Below are positions 11,621 to 21,434 of a stretch of DNA of 40,127 nucleotides, piece by piece; the stretch's first letter is position 1; each line of letters opens with the position of its first letter. The DNA is from Mikrocytos mackini (taxonomy: Eukaryota > Endomyxa > Ascetosporea > Mikrocytida > Mikrocytiidae), in contig JASNJN010000126.1 of assembly GCA_030180075.1 (NCBI GenBank), forward strand, positions 1 to 40,127. Direction: 5' to 3'. The notes beneath the pieces were generated by a model that ran no database searches, was not told where the DNA came from, and saw only the letters and a program-made list of their open reading frames with translations. The position numbers and the translations under genes were made by a program.

Positions 11621-11650
11621 AATTTCGTCAACTTCATGAGAATTTATTAA
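11261..11650 (+). pseudogene. Truncated copy of MULE transposase N-terminus (left arm)
   Basis: The first 119 residues are the same as the N-terminus read from 13974 on the minus strand: a basic DNA-binding domain with C-x(n)-C...H features ('ELEYECVNGTE', 'KKNCPMLVKIVC', 'EEHSFDCTD'). At 11620 the inverted repeat ends and ten unrelated codons follow before the stop. It would be transcribed toward the converging 3' end of the real transposase. It is inactive on its own. If expressed it would be a DNA-binding domain without a catalytic domain. Confidence 0.7.
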
Positions 11651-11799
11651 TTATTCAAACAAATATTAAATCATCATTCAATTATCATTTATAATTAATT
11701 TAATTATGAATTCTTTGGGCATCCTTTTGAAGAATTATTAACCGAAACTGAGCTATCTAGTAAACCCCGAGCAACTTTTCAACCTTCTTTCTTTCATTC

Positions 11800-13974
11800 A
11801 TTCATTTGTAGTAGAATTTTCCAAATTACTTTTAATTCCATCCAAGTTGTCAATAAAATTTAAAAGATGCTCATAACAGGTTTCGATGGTAATACCGGAG
11901 CTAGACATTATATAAGCAACCTTGTCTGTTAGAATCTTTAACTTTTTAAATTTTCATGTTCTCAATCTTTCACCGACTTAACAACGATATGTTCCTGTTT
12001 TGTAATTTCAACTTTTCCTAGTACATCATCAAAATGATAAATATTTGTCTCTTTGTTACTCTTATTTATTAAAGTAGAAACCATGGTGTGAATATTTTCG
12101 GAAGTTATATTAGCGATCTTATTTCTCATGGTGATAAGATTTTCGTTGCCCTTTTTTTGTTTCGCATCATCTTTGATTTCTTTATAAAATTCGGCTTCGT
12201 TGGTGTAGTGTATATGATACCACCTTTTTGAAATGTATCGGCAAAGACTTTCTTTGATTTCGGCTTCTCTTAAAAGAAACATATGCCAGCATGGAATTCC
12301 AAAAGATAAATGGAAGTTACAACAACGACCTTGCTCGTTATACTTTGCATTGTTACATATTTCCCTTCTTTTTTGAGCTTGCAGGAAGTTTAGGCAAAGT
12401 ACTTCAAATGCATAAGACGACAGTACTCCTTGATAGTTTTTAATTAAATGGGCACATTAAATCTCTTGTAACTTTTTTGCGCTTTATCGTCCTGCATTAT
12501 AAATCTTCTCTGGGTTCGCTCTAAATACAGGATAATTTTAAGTAAGAAAACACCTATCTTATTTTTTTCTGAATATGTCGCTTAATATTTCCGAAGAAGC
12601 CTTCACAAACATTATTCGTCCTAACATACATATCAAATACCTTTGTATGAAAACACAGAACAAAATTATCCTTTATATGCTCCCAATTTTGAATACAATA
12701 TTGTCGTACCCTAGGATCAAGCTCAGTAACAAGTTCGTTGTATTTAACTACACCCCGACAATAGCAGATTTGTTTTAATGTCTCTATGTTTTTTGTTCGA
12801 GTTTCTCCTGTTTCTGCGCATAAAAACTTTAAAACCTTTGTTCTAAAAATTTTTGTACATGCCAAATGCATAGACGCGACAAGCATTGATAAATATTTCT
12901 TTTACAGTTTTCCTTTAGGCTTAATCGCGATCAGTCATCACTAGGGTTGTGCAAAATATTCCGTTTTTTTACAAAATTTTATATGTTGTTTATCTTAAGC
13001 TACAAAATATATAACAATTCAAATTTTTTGAAGGTTTCGACCGGGTCGAAAATTTTTACAGCATATTTTGCCAATTCAGGGAATATTTCACAACATTTAC
13101 GAAATATTTTGGGGCATTTTTGGTTATAAAATATGCATTTGGGCCAAATGGAATATTTTGCACAACCCTAGTCATCACTATACATGTCATTTCGCATCAT
13201 TAGCTTGTCTAAACAATTTAAAAGCTTCGAGTATTAAGTCATATCTTTCGTTATGTAGAGCAAAGCAACAAAATGGAACTGCCTTTTTGTAGTTATTATA
13301 TCGTTGGGCAATAAAGAAGGTCCAGTTCACATCGACAATTTTATGCGTACTGTCGATGCATACAACTTCTCCAAATTTTTTATAATTCTTTTTCATTATG
13401 GCAGATTGGAAGTATATTCCCACGGTTTCATTTTTATTATTCTTTATAGGTCTCACATCACCTTTTTCTTTTGTAAAATTCAACGCTAATCCAAACTTAT
13501 ATCGTTGTCGACTATTGAGTTGTTATTCAATAAAGTCTTACAGGTTATGATTTTATCATAATTGTCGTAAAAATAATTGGTATTTTCGACGTTTGTTAAG
13601 CCAATGCCTTTGAGAAAATTGATTATCCCGATGTGCTCTTTGGATAAATCTTGCTCACTGTACACGTCTGTACAATCAAAACTGTGTTCTTCACCAAACC
13701 TAGCAATTTCCAATTTCCCTCTTCTGCATACAATTTTAACAAGCATTGGGCAGTTTTTCTTTTGTGTACTTGTTATTCGTTTCTGAGCCCGTGACTTACG
13801 TTCGGTTCCGTTTACACATTCATACTCCAATTCACGATAAACCAATCTTCTGATCAGTTCATCCCTATGTTTTTCGGTTTGAATACTTCCCAAATCCTTG
13901 GTTTTAAGCTTTCTACATCGTTTTGTAGTTAATTTGATTTTATAAATCTCCTCGTGTACTAGCTTCCACTCCAT
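11800..13974 (-). pseudogene. MULE transposase, interrupted by a MITE
   Basis: Read on the minus strand. 13974-13486 is the N-terminal DNA-binding domain (162 aa). 13483-13187 carries the first DDE aspartate in 'GEVVCIDSTHKI'. A hAT-type MITE (12942-13170) then splits the gene, and immediately downstream is 'MTDRD' with the second aspartate. 12886-12554 contains the helical insert and the catalytic glutamate in 'RTNNVCEGFFGNIK'. Around 12370-12290 a SWIM-like finger 'CCNFHLSFGIPCWH' appears, continuing into 12282-11962 and, after another frame change, to about 11810. The finger and motif wording closely match the MULE half at 18151-19461 (same subfamily). Stops and frame changes lie between the pieces in addition to the MITE, so the enzyme is dead. 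The first ~120 codons lie within the right inverted arm. Confidence 0.85.
12934..13178. mobile_element. hAT-type MITE with perfect 8-bp target duplication
   Basis: The element is 12942-13170 (229 bp). It starts TAGGGTTGTGCAAAATATTC and ends with the exact inverse, a perfect terminal repeat of about 21 bp that fits the YARNG hAT pattern. It is flanked by the 8-bp direct repeat GTCATCAC at 12934-12941 and 13171-13178, the signature of hAT transposition. It sits in the MULE transposase just before the codons for the second catalytic aspartate, and it has no coding capacity. The perfect ends and duplication indicate a recent insertion. Confidence 0.93.
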
Positions 13975-15304
13975 AACTTCATCAGCGCTATTAAATCTTA
14001 TTCCTTCCTCATATTAACTGTGTCCACTTCTTTCATTACCTGTTTCAATGGCATGCGGCGGTGTGTTGTAATCACTCTCTTTCAAACGGTTTAGATCGGG
14101 ATGAGCGTCTCTGTGTTGCTGTAGGGTCTCATCTTTCATTTTTAAAATTTTGTAAATGTATTAAATATACAATGTTTTTAAAAGCTATACAGCAACCCAG
14201 CGCCACATGGTTTCATAGTACAGTTATGGGATAGTAACAAAACAATATTACTCTCTCGTAAACAAAAAAAATAAATTTTAAAAACATGATCGTGAACTAC
14301 AAACACAAGGGTTAGATTAACAAACCAAACTAGAACCGCCAACATGATCAAAATTGGGATACATTGTAACAAAATAAGGTCTAAATAAACAATATAAAAA
14401 TTCTATTTACGTGCAAATATAATTCGCCAAGTTTTTACTCTTTGGAACAGCTACCTTTTCGTTCCTCTATATTAAAAAATGTTGACAAAAACTGAAACCC
14501 TGAAAAACAAAATTATTTATTAAAACTTTAGTTATTTAACTGCATCAATACTAACAAAAATCATATAAAGCTTCCATCGATAACTTGAATTTTTAAATAA
14601 GATATAACTTTTTACTGTCAGCGAATCCTATGAAGATCCAGATGTTTTAATCGTGTCCTTAAGTTCAGACCACACTCTCAATGTTTTTAATTGTGTAGCC
14701 ATTTTCATTCGTAAAATATCTATCGGAATGATTAACTTTTTCATCCTTGGAATCAAAAGGGAGTTTCTGTTTAACATTTGTATAGACATTTGCTCCATCG
14801 GCAACTAAAACGGTGGATGGCCTATGGTATTCTATTAAGAAACGATCTATTTTCGCAATAGAAACATTCCTGATATTCTCATGGCTATATACCTCATCCA
14901 TAATCTAAAATCTAAGGACATTTACACGAGAATCGTAGAGGGTTTAATACGTCAGCACAATATTGTATTCGCATCTAAAAGTACCTGCAACTTCAAAAAG
15001 AAGAAAACGAGAAAAATTAACGTTCAAATATCATAAAACGCCGTACTGTGTTCCTACTTATTACAGGGTTCTTCGATATTTGAGAAATATCACAACCTCT
15101 ACAGAATTCCTATAGAATAAGGAAATGAATCCTTAAACCGTTTTTAAAATTAATAAAAACGAATTCGCAAGTAGTAATTTTGTTCTTCGAAATTACGTAC
15201 ATTTCCAAATGTAGGAAACATTACGTATTCTTGTTAATCTTGAAAAACTAGCAAAATAATGCAAGACTAACAATGAATTTGTATTTCCAATATCTGTCTT
15301 TATT
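13615..15304 (-). repeat. Right arm of long inverted repeat
   Basis: It is the inverse of 9930-11620 with almost no differences. In element orientation it runs from the outer end (15304) through the Merlin-like fragment and the leader of the MULE transposase, and stops about 120 codons into that gene. Confidence 0.9.
14621..14901 (-). pseudogene. Merlin/IS1595-like transposase fragment (right arm)
   Basis: Inverted twin of the fragment at 10333-10613. It has the same 'VADGANVY' and 'NHSDRYFTNENGY' motifs and the same one-base frame break just before 'WSELKDTIK'. One residue differs between the copies (His here, Ile in the left copy, before 'RPSTV'). It is not functional. Confidence 0.75.
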
Positions 15305-15469
15305 TCAAAAAAATTATAAACTACATCATTTCACCACCAATAAAAGTAATTCCAAATACTTCATTTAATAATTTTTAGAAAATGCTTTAAATACAAAATA
15401 TAAAAATCAATTAAAAAAATCTCTAGGGAGGTCGCTGCGCGTGCCCTCACCAGACTCGACCCAAGTGTC

Positions 15470-15635
15470 TTCTAAAGTAGAGTTCCCAATTCCCGGGAAC
15501 TGAACTTTTTATATCAAAAATTCTCGAAAATTTTCGAGAATTTCGAAAAATTTTTCTCATTTCCCGGGACATATGGTCTAAACTTCGATTCTCGATAAAG
15601 TTTAGGTTTGAGAAAATAGGAACTCTATTCTAAAG
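15470..15635. mobile_element. Small hAT-type MITE (150 bp) with 8-bp target duplication
   Basis: The element is 15478-15627. It starts TAGAGTTCCCAATT and ends AATAGGAACTCTA, so it has 9-13 bp terminal inverted repeats fitting the YARNG pattern. The octamer TTCTAAAG occurs directly on both sides (15470-15477 and 15628-15635). The interior has short palindromes (TTCCCGGGAA; TCTCGAAAATTTTCGAGA), so the element can fold on itself. Confidence 0.92.
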
Positions 15636-15889
15636 ACCCCTTCGGTTCTGTTTGTAGGGTGTGTATCTTATGTGACACATAGAAAGTAAAATCCATTATT
15701 TGTTAAATTTTTTATGTGGAATGGTAGAGGTTCTATTATGTTTAGGGATTATATTTTTAACAATATGATACTGGGTTTTATTATTTTATTGTTTAGAATT
15801 AATGATGTCTTCTGTTTATTTAAATCATATTTGTGAATATTTATTATTTTTACTGATGGGCCCAATTAATGGAATCCATCAATGATCAT

Positions 15890-16359
15890 TAGGGCTCCCA
15901 GAAATTGCTTTTATATTTATATAGGAAATTGCCCTGAAAACATGCATTCTTTGCGCCAAATTGCCTCCAAAACGATAAAAATTCAGCTATTTTACAAGTA
16001 AATTGAAAAAATTCCATCCCAAAATGACCTAAAATGACAAAATAATTCTGATTATGTGCTAATAACGATATTAAATAACTATTAATGATAAAATTGACGA
16101 GTATAATTTTTTATTTTTGGCCAAAATTTTTTAGTAAAATTTTATCAAATTCTCGACTCGAATAATTCCATTTATTACGCCAAATTGCTGTTATTTTAGT
16201 CAATTTACCTAAAAATTCCCCAAATTGCTTTATTGCCTTTTATTGCTTTTAAATATCGCTACCAGGGGCTCTACGGGACCTGAAAATCGTTCTAGAGCGT
16301 TAAAAGGACGTAATAATAATCATATGCAATTTTGAAAAAATTGCTTTTTGGGAGCCCTA
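15890..16359. mobile_element. hAT-type MITE (470 bp, TAGGGCTCCC ends)
   Basis: It begins TAGGGCTCCCAGAAATTGC and ends GCTTTTTGGGAGCCCTA. The inverted match is perfect for 10 bp and continues with AATTGC phrases. The interior repeats 'AAATTGC' and 'TTGCCTCCAAA' motifs. It has no reading frame, and the flanking octamers do not match. Confidence 0.75.
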
Positions 16360-17950
16360 CTAATGAATCAAGAAGAAAGGCGATTATATCGATATAAATA
16401 GGATATATCCCAGAGAAGGCTTGGGTACTCACAAAACTAATCAAAATTTTTTGAAATTTTAATTTTCAATTCTAGTTTCAGATGTTATACTAACTACAGA
16501 GAATTATAAACCTCCTACTTCCTTGATACTATTATTTAGATTGCTTCTTCCAACATTTTGTTCCCGGACTTATCTTATGTTGATCACTTCTTAGAAATAT
16601 CTCACCTGAACAAAGTAAAGACCAAGCCACAGCCACATAGTACAGTTTGTCATATCGAAACAACATCCACATCTGAATCAAAAGAACACGTAGATCATTG
16701 TGAGTTTGGTGTCTTTACAGCACAACGACAATGGTTTAATTAGAATGATAGTTTGTAAAGTTTAAACAGAAGAATGTAGCGAATTATGGTTTAGCCCTCA
16801 AGAAATTAGATAAGCAAAAACAAAAAGTACACCAACTCACAAGACTTTTTAATAACATATCGAGATTGATATTGATAATTACAAATACAATGGACACTTT
16901 TCATAAAAGGAAATTGAACAATAATAGCATATTTAAGTAATTATATAATATAATATTAACATTTATATTTGTATTTTATTGACATACAATATCTTATATT
17001 CCGCATATATATTATAAAATATAAATGTTGGTATTTTAATAGAAATTATTAAACAAAATTAGGGTTTAACAAATAAACTAATCATAATTATGAATAAACC
17101 GATACAATTTAAGTATAACATATTAATTATTTTCGTTTCTATAACATTCCAAACTTAGCAACGTTCTTATCAATTAAATAGATTAAATTCCTATTTAAAT
17201 TGATTATTAAACTGTAGTACATGTTCCCCCATAAACCTTCTAGATATTAAGTTATAATACTAGTAAAGAGTTGATATTACGTCGTATTAGTTTTTGTGAT
17301 TTAAATTTATACTAGGTGCTTTCTTTAAAGGCACATTCTATTTACACAAACATTATTTTTTTAAAAAGTGGTCCAATCACCCCCATAAATAGGCATTAAT
17401 GATAAAATCTTATTTAACCATACCCAATCAGTTTGTTTGATTGTTCAAAATTTCTGTATATAAATTTTAAAACCAAAGTACTACAAAACGAAGAATCCCC
17501 AAACTTAGTGAATACACGATGGCAGCCCCACGTCGCTTGAAAGCGGGTTAATAACACTATATAGATTACAACAGGCTATATAATTCGATTGCTATTAGCC
17601 ATCTTAGTAACAATACCGAGAAACAAACAGGAGCACGTCTTTAACTTGTGTTAGTTAATCTTACATGAATCGTATACCATTGAAGTTGTTACAATAGTCT
17701 CTACACCATCAAAGAACATACACAGCTTATATAATAAACAATCAAATAAAGAACTTCGAAACATGGATTGTTATGAAATATTACATCAATAATAAAAGAA
17801 TTTATCGACCAATGTTTGTAATAAAATGTGTGGGTTCAACAACCTGAAATAGTATATGTAGGCGGTGTTTTATTTATTTTTAATTCGGAAAATTTACAAA
17901 TAAAAACAATAAGATTCGAATATAATAGCGCTGATAATAACAGATATTAT
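16360..17950. other. AT-rich stretch with no recognisable gene
   Basis: The only frame from an ATG of note (61 codons at 16558) resembles nothing I recognise. A short, less AT-rich segment at about 17518-17550 can encode only ten codons. No terminal inverted repeats or RNA gene could be identified. Confidence 0.4.
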
Positions 17951-18150
17951 TTACCTGGTTATCCTTGATCTTGGTCCAATTCTTCTTTTTCGTTTCCGGC
18001 CTTTTTGATTATTATTTTTCTTTACCACAACCTTCAATAACTCCATAATTATTTTCTTTTCATTTGATCTGGTCGGATCAATTTGTTTGATTCCAAAAAA
18101 CTCTAAAAGAATGTTATCATTATCTCGTTCCAAATACCCAGAAATTAGAT
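17951..18150 (-). pseudogene. Frameshifted C-terminal tail of the MULE transposase
   Basis: The frame immediately after the 18151 stop is open in another phase. It reads through 'LINLISGYLERD' into a hydrophilic, strongly basic tail ('GRKRKRRIGPRSRITR') ending at 17951. Continuous coding-like composition across 18151 suggests that a frame change near 18180-18190 (an A-run) removed this tail from the main frame. The basic tail could be a nuclear-localisation or DNA-binding segment of the original transposase. Confidence 0.5.
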
Positions 18151-19461
18151 TTATAAGTTTACTCCCATATTTAATAGAATAACTCTTTTTGACACAATAG
18201 TCGCTATTCGTGTTGTTAGAATAGTATATTCTTTAAACTTTTTGTTTTCTGATTCTTTGCTGTTCTCAACTTCGTGATACTGTGGATTTACAATCGCTTC
18301 GTTTCCATGAACCAGTGTTGTTGGTTCAGATAAACAATATACCTCTCTAACCGGTAATTGAATTTCTTCATCGTCAGCTTCTTTCTCAAACCGTCTTGTA
18401 TCTATATTCTCTTTAATTTTTACTTCTTCTATGAACCCATTGATATAATTCGGGAATTTATGTTTGTAGGGTAGCCCGAAACTAAGTTGAAAAGTACAGC
18501 ACCTAGAATTGTTAATATAGAAGCCTGATCCTCTCTTTTGTATTGTGCAGGCAAGTTTGTAAATTTCAAACAATTTAACATAACTGTAGTGAGAAATTTC
18601 TTTTTTAAGATTCTCTATGAATAAGGGAACATTCTCTCGCAATTTCCTTCGTTTTTTAAGTCTAATTTCGTCCATCATCAGTTCATTCTTCCTAAAAAAA
18701 TAATTATCAGCGTTTATCAAAAAATTCCCGAAATTATCATTTTTGACGAGGTTATCTTTCAGATGTTTGAAAAAATTTTCGATTGCGTTTGTAGTTCTGA
18801 TCCCAAGGTCCATTTTGTTGTTCTGATAACAAGGGACAAACTCCGACCTCAAGTTTTCCCAATTTTGATTGTAATAGCTTAAAACAGGACCGTCCAAACA
18901 GGTTTTGTGCAATTCATATAACTCCCGCTCTTTACAATGTAAAAGTTTGATTAAAACTTTTAAATTATATGTTACGCGCTCGATAGAAAGGCCAGTTTCC
19001 CCCGTTGTAACATTTCTCATAAAATTTCGATATATATGCACTATGCATAAATTCAAACTGGCCTTATTAAAGGTCTCCTTTAATATTCTACGGGAAGCCT
19101 TGTCTCTATCAGTTATTATGAACTTCACACCCTCCCTACTGTTGCTAATAAGAAATTTTGCCATTATCTGCTTCAACATTTCATAGGTTTCGTTTTGAAC
19201 GATAAACCAATAAAAAGGGACTGTTTTCTTCTCTGAATTAACTCCTAAGAAAACAAAAAGACTCCAACAATCAGAAATCAATTTGAAGGTAGAATCAACT
19301 ATTAATATTTCCCCATATAGTTTAAAGTTCTTTTTCATAGTGATGGTTTGATGTGTAATGCCAATAAGTTCGTTTTCGGTGTCACGAATCTCATGCAGCT
19401 CACCTGTTTCTTTAAGAACTTCTATACTTTCGCATACTTCTGGTTTTGGTTTGTTGCTTAT
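18151..19461 (-). pseudogene. MULE transposase, C-terminal two thirds
   Basis: This is the downstream half of a 785-codon open frame. In order it shows the first DDE aspartate 'GEILIVDSTFKL', the second 'VKFIITDRDKA', the CxxH motif 'LCIVHIYRNF', the glutamate 'GIRTTNAIENFFKHLK' and a SWIM-like finger 'CCTFQLSFGLPYKH' in which the second Cys is replaced by Tyr. The expected N-terminal DNA-binding domain is absent; the frame instead continues, through three Ns at 19462-19464, into a hAT transposase half. All three DDE residues are present, so this is the best preserved MULE catalytic domain in the window. It lacks its own start and has a shifted C-terminal tail. Its motifs agree with those of the MULE at 11962-13974. 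Confidence 0.85.
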
Positions 19462-19464
19462 NNN
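19462..19464. other. Assembly gap (NNN) at a transposon junction
   Basis: Three Ns separate hAT-derived from MULE-derived coding sequence. Because three Ns keep the reading frame, gene callers will merge the two halves. The true gap length is unknown. Confidence 0.95.
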
Positions 19465-20508
19465 TTCTACTCTTAAAAACATGGTGAGTGTTATAGATTC
19501 CTCTATGAACTTAAAAATGCCAGGAACTTCTTTTATTGAATTGAGTACGGCTAGATGTAGATAGTGGTTAATGCAACCATAACGAAATATATCTTTTTGT
19601 TCGTCACCAAAGCTTCCGTTTTTAATCTTGCTGTCTATCTTATCTCCTATGCGTGCTGCAGGAAATATAGCCTCTAAATCGTCTTCTGATTCACTTGACT
19701 CTAGTTGATGTTGATTATCGACATCCTCTTCTTCTTCTTCTTTTTCCGTGTCTAGAGTGATTATAGCTTCAAGTCGTCTTTTAAAGTCTTTGGCCGTCTT
19801 GATCATTGTATTGCAAATGTCCGATGTGAACCCAATAATTCTTTCAGGTGGTATTGCATAAATCCCGCAGAGACTAACTAGTCCATTTGATATCGCCACT
19901 GCCTTCTGTTCAGAAAGTTTAATCAAGTCAACAATGTAGTTTATGTGTTGATTCTCTCTTGTGCATACACGTGCAAACATTAACAAAACACACCGTTGGT
20001 CTCCTGTTTTCCATAAATCACAAGCGATACTTATCCATTTGCTGGTTGCGAATGTTGTCTGTAATTTACTATTGTAATCTTTTAGCCTTTCGTTTAGATA
20101 CCTGTTTATAGTTGGCTTTGACGGAATTGTAGAGTAGTTGCTCATTGCTGACCAGATCTTGCGCATGCCAGAATCGAAAAGAACATTCATAGGGAGATAT
20201 GTCTTGAGCACCAGGCTGCAGATAGTTGCTAACCCCATCTTCTGGCGCTTAATGGTTTTATCCTCTGACCCTAACACAGTCAGCGTCACGTTCTTGTTCT
20301 CCTTTACTTCGTTAACCATGCTTTCAAGTTTAGATTTCATAATTTCCTGTATTTCGAGCTTGTGTTGATTCTCAACATGACGCGCAAAGTTATACTTCGC
20401 ATACCTGCTGTCACCGGGGAGATATGAGCAAAACTTGCACTTCAATGTGATCGAACTGGGGTCAGAAAACAATTCTGACTCTTCGGCTATCAGTTTTCGT
20501 TGGTTCAT
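19465..20508 (-). pseudogene. hAT transposase, N-terminal half
   Basis: It starts at an ATG after an A/T-rich leader (AAGAAAAAATATG). Residues 24-49 form a BED-type zinc finger (C24, C27, H44, H49). The catalytic core begins with 'ISIACDLWKTGD' (first aspartate, about residue 165), then 'IIGFTSDICNTMIK' (second aspartate) and an acidic Glu/Asp run in the insertion domain (about residues 256-285). The hAT CxxH motif follows in 'YGCINHYLHLAVL'. The rest, including the final glutamate and C-terminal dimerisation domain, is missing because the sequence ends at the NNN gap. No stop or frame break is seen in the 348 codons present, so this copy is younger than the hAT remnant at 6040-7464. Confidence 0.85.
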
Positions 20509-20564
20509 ATTTTTTCTTAAAATTTAAAAGTTTGAAAAATGTTTCAATACTGTAGAAATTTTGT

Positions 20565-21034
20565 CAGATGAATTATTATGTGTCAATAATTGACAAAGTT
20601 GTCAATTTAGGGGTGTGTCAATTGACACAAATGTGTCAAATGTGTCAATTGACAAAATTGTCCCTCTTTAAATTTTTGTTAAATTTGACTAATTATCCTG
20701 TTTTTGACAATATTGTCACGAAAACAGGCCATACGTGTCAAATTCACGGTTTATTTTTGTGTCAAATCCTGTCCAACCTGTGTCAATTTTATAAAAGTNG
20801 TGACACAACTGTGTCAAACAACCTTTTTTCCAAATTTGACAAATTTGTCAAATATAAACCCCTAAAATTTACACCTNTGTCATGACACATTTTGAAATTT
20901 GNCACACCCCTAAAATTTCCAAATTTGAAAATTGTGTCAAATTGTGTAAAATTCTCGTTTTTGACAAAATTGTCACGGTGTGTCATGACAATTTTGTCAA
21001 TGTGTCAACTGTGTCGATTTTGTACCATCACTAA
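20565..21034. repeat. TGTCAA-rich element, probably a foldback/MITE
   Basis: The pentamer TGTCA or its inverse TGACA occurs dozens of times, often as palindromes (TGTCAATTGACA; TGTCATGACA). Both halves carry mirrored phrases such as 'GGGGTGTG...' and '...CACACCCCTAAAATTT'. Single Ns at 20799, 20877 and 20902 show the assembler struggled here. It has no coding capacity. It ends where the gypsy terminal repeat begins (21035) and may have truncated it. Confidence 0.65.
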
Positions 21035-21074
21035 TATTAACACCGTGGATACTTAATTATTACAGGTTATCACA
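21035..21074 (-). repeat. 3' terminal repeat of the gypsy element (40 bp)
   Basis: It is identical over 40 bp to 25183-25222. In element orientation it begins TGTGATAACC, right after the purine tract, as an LTR should. The integrase stop codon (21060-21062) lies inside it, so the last four codons of pol overlap the repeat. Confidence 0.85.
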
Positions 21075-21434
21075 TCCTGCCTCTCCTTTAAATGCTTTAA
21101 GTCGCTTAATATTAACCCATTTAAATCCCAACGCATTGCTAACCTTTATCTTGTTTGGGTTACGCGCAATCGTTTGTACTTCATAAGGTCCGTCATAGTA
21201 TCCATCGAGCTTTCGTTGATTTTCGACCTTTACGAGCACAGTATCGCTAACTGCAAATTCTTTGTTCGTTCTAGATTCGTTCGTTTTGTTTCGGGACTTT
21301 GTGGCAGCCTTTTCTGCATTTATCTTGATTTCTTCAAGATCCATGGTCGTTGTTCGATCTAATGGATCGATTGACGCCTTGTTGAGAAAGATCTCTTCGG
21401 GTATTGCTCTTAAAGTTCTGTTGCATGTAGAATT
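21060..21434 (-). pseudogene. Integrase C-terminal (GPY/F) domain of the gypsy element
   Basis: From the MITE boundary to the stop at 21060 the frame is open; the first ATG is at 21344. It contains 'DTVLVKVENQRKLDGYYDGPYEV' region features, with the GPY motif at about residues 48-53 of the ATG-started piece, and 'FKWVNIKRLK' near the end, as in gypsy integrase C-terminal domains. It is in phase with the integrase core across the inserted MITE, so the MITE is what separates the two. The final codons run through the polypurine tract into the terminal repeat. Confidence 0.85.
21075..21089 (-). promoter_or_regulatory. Polypurine tract of the gypsy element
   Basis: On the minus strand AAAGGAGAGGCAGGA (one pyrimidine) ends exactly one base before the TGTGATAACC start of the 3' repeat. 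This is the position of the plus-strand primer in LTR retrotransposons, and here it is also coding for the integrase tail. Confidence 0.65.

Larger units (their letters stand above)
9930..15304 (-). mobile_element. MULE with ~1.69-kb inverted terminal arms
   Basis: Positions 9930-11620 and 13615-15304 are inverted copies of each other, and the 1.99-kb spacer holds the rest of a transposase read on the minus strand. The transposase N-terminus and its leader lie in the right arm; the left arm lies just beyond its 3' end. By eye only a handful of differences separate the arms: a 2-3 base change near 10404, a T-run length change near 10970 and one C/T change near 10680. This is the layout of a TIR-MULE whose terminal repeats have expanded into the coding region, or of a foldback MULE. 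No clear 9-bp target duplication is visible; the flanks are T- and A-runs. An inverted duplication created in assembly or amplification cannot be excluded. Confidence 0.75.

Noticed and set aside
9913-15320. 9-bp target-site duplication of the MULE
   Set aside because: The flanks are T-runs on the left and A-runs on the right, which match only as inverse low-complexity sequence, so I cannot claim a duplication.
18151-20508. A single 785-aa protein-coding gene
   Set aside because: The two halves belong to unrelated transposase families and meet at NNN, so I list them separately.
20565-21034. Coding potential in the TGTCAA repeat (105- and 65-codon frames)
   Set aside because: The frames are translations of a short repeated motif and include Ns.
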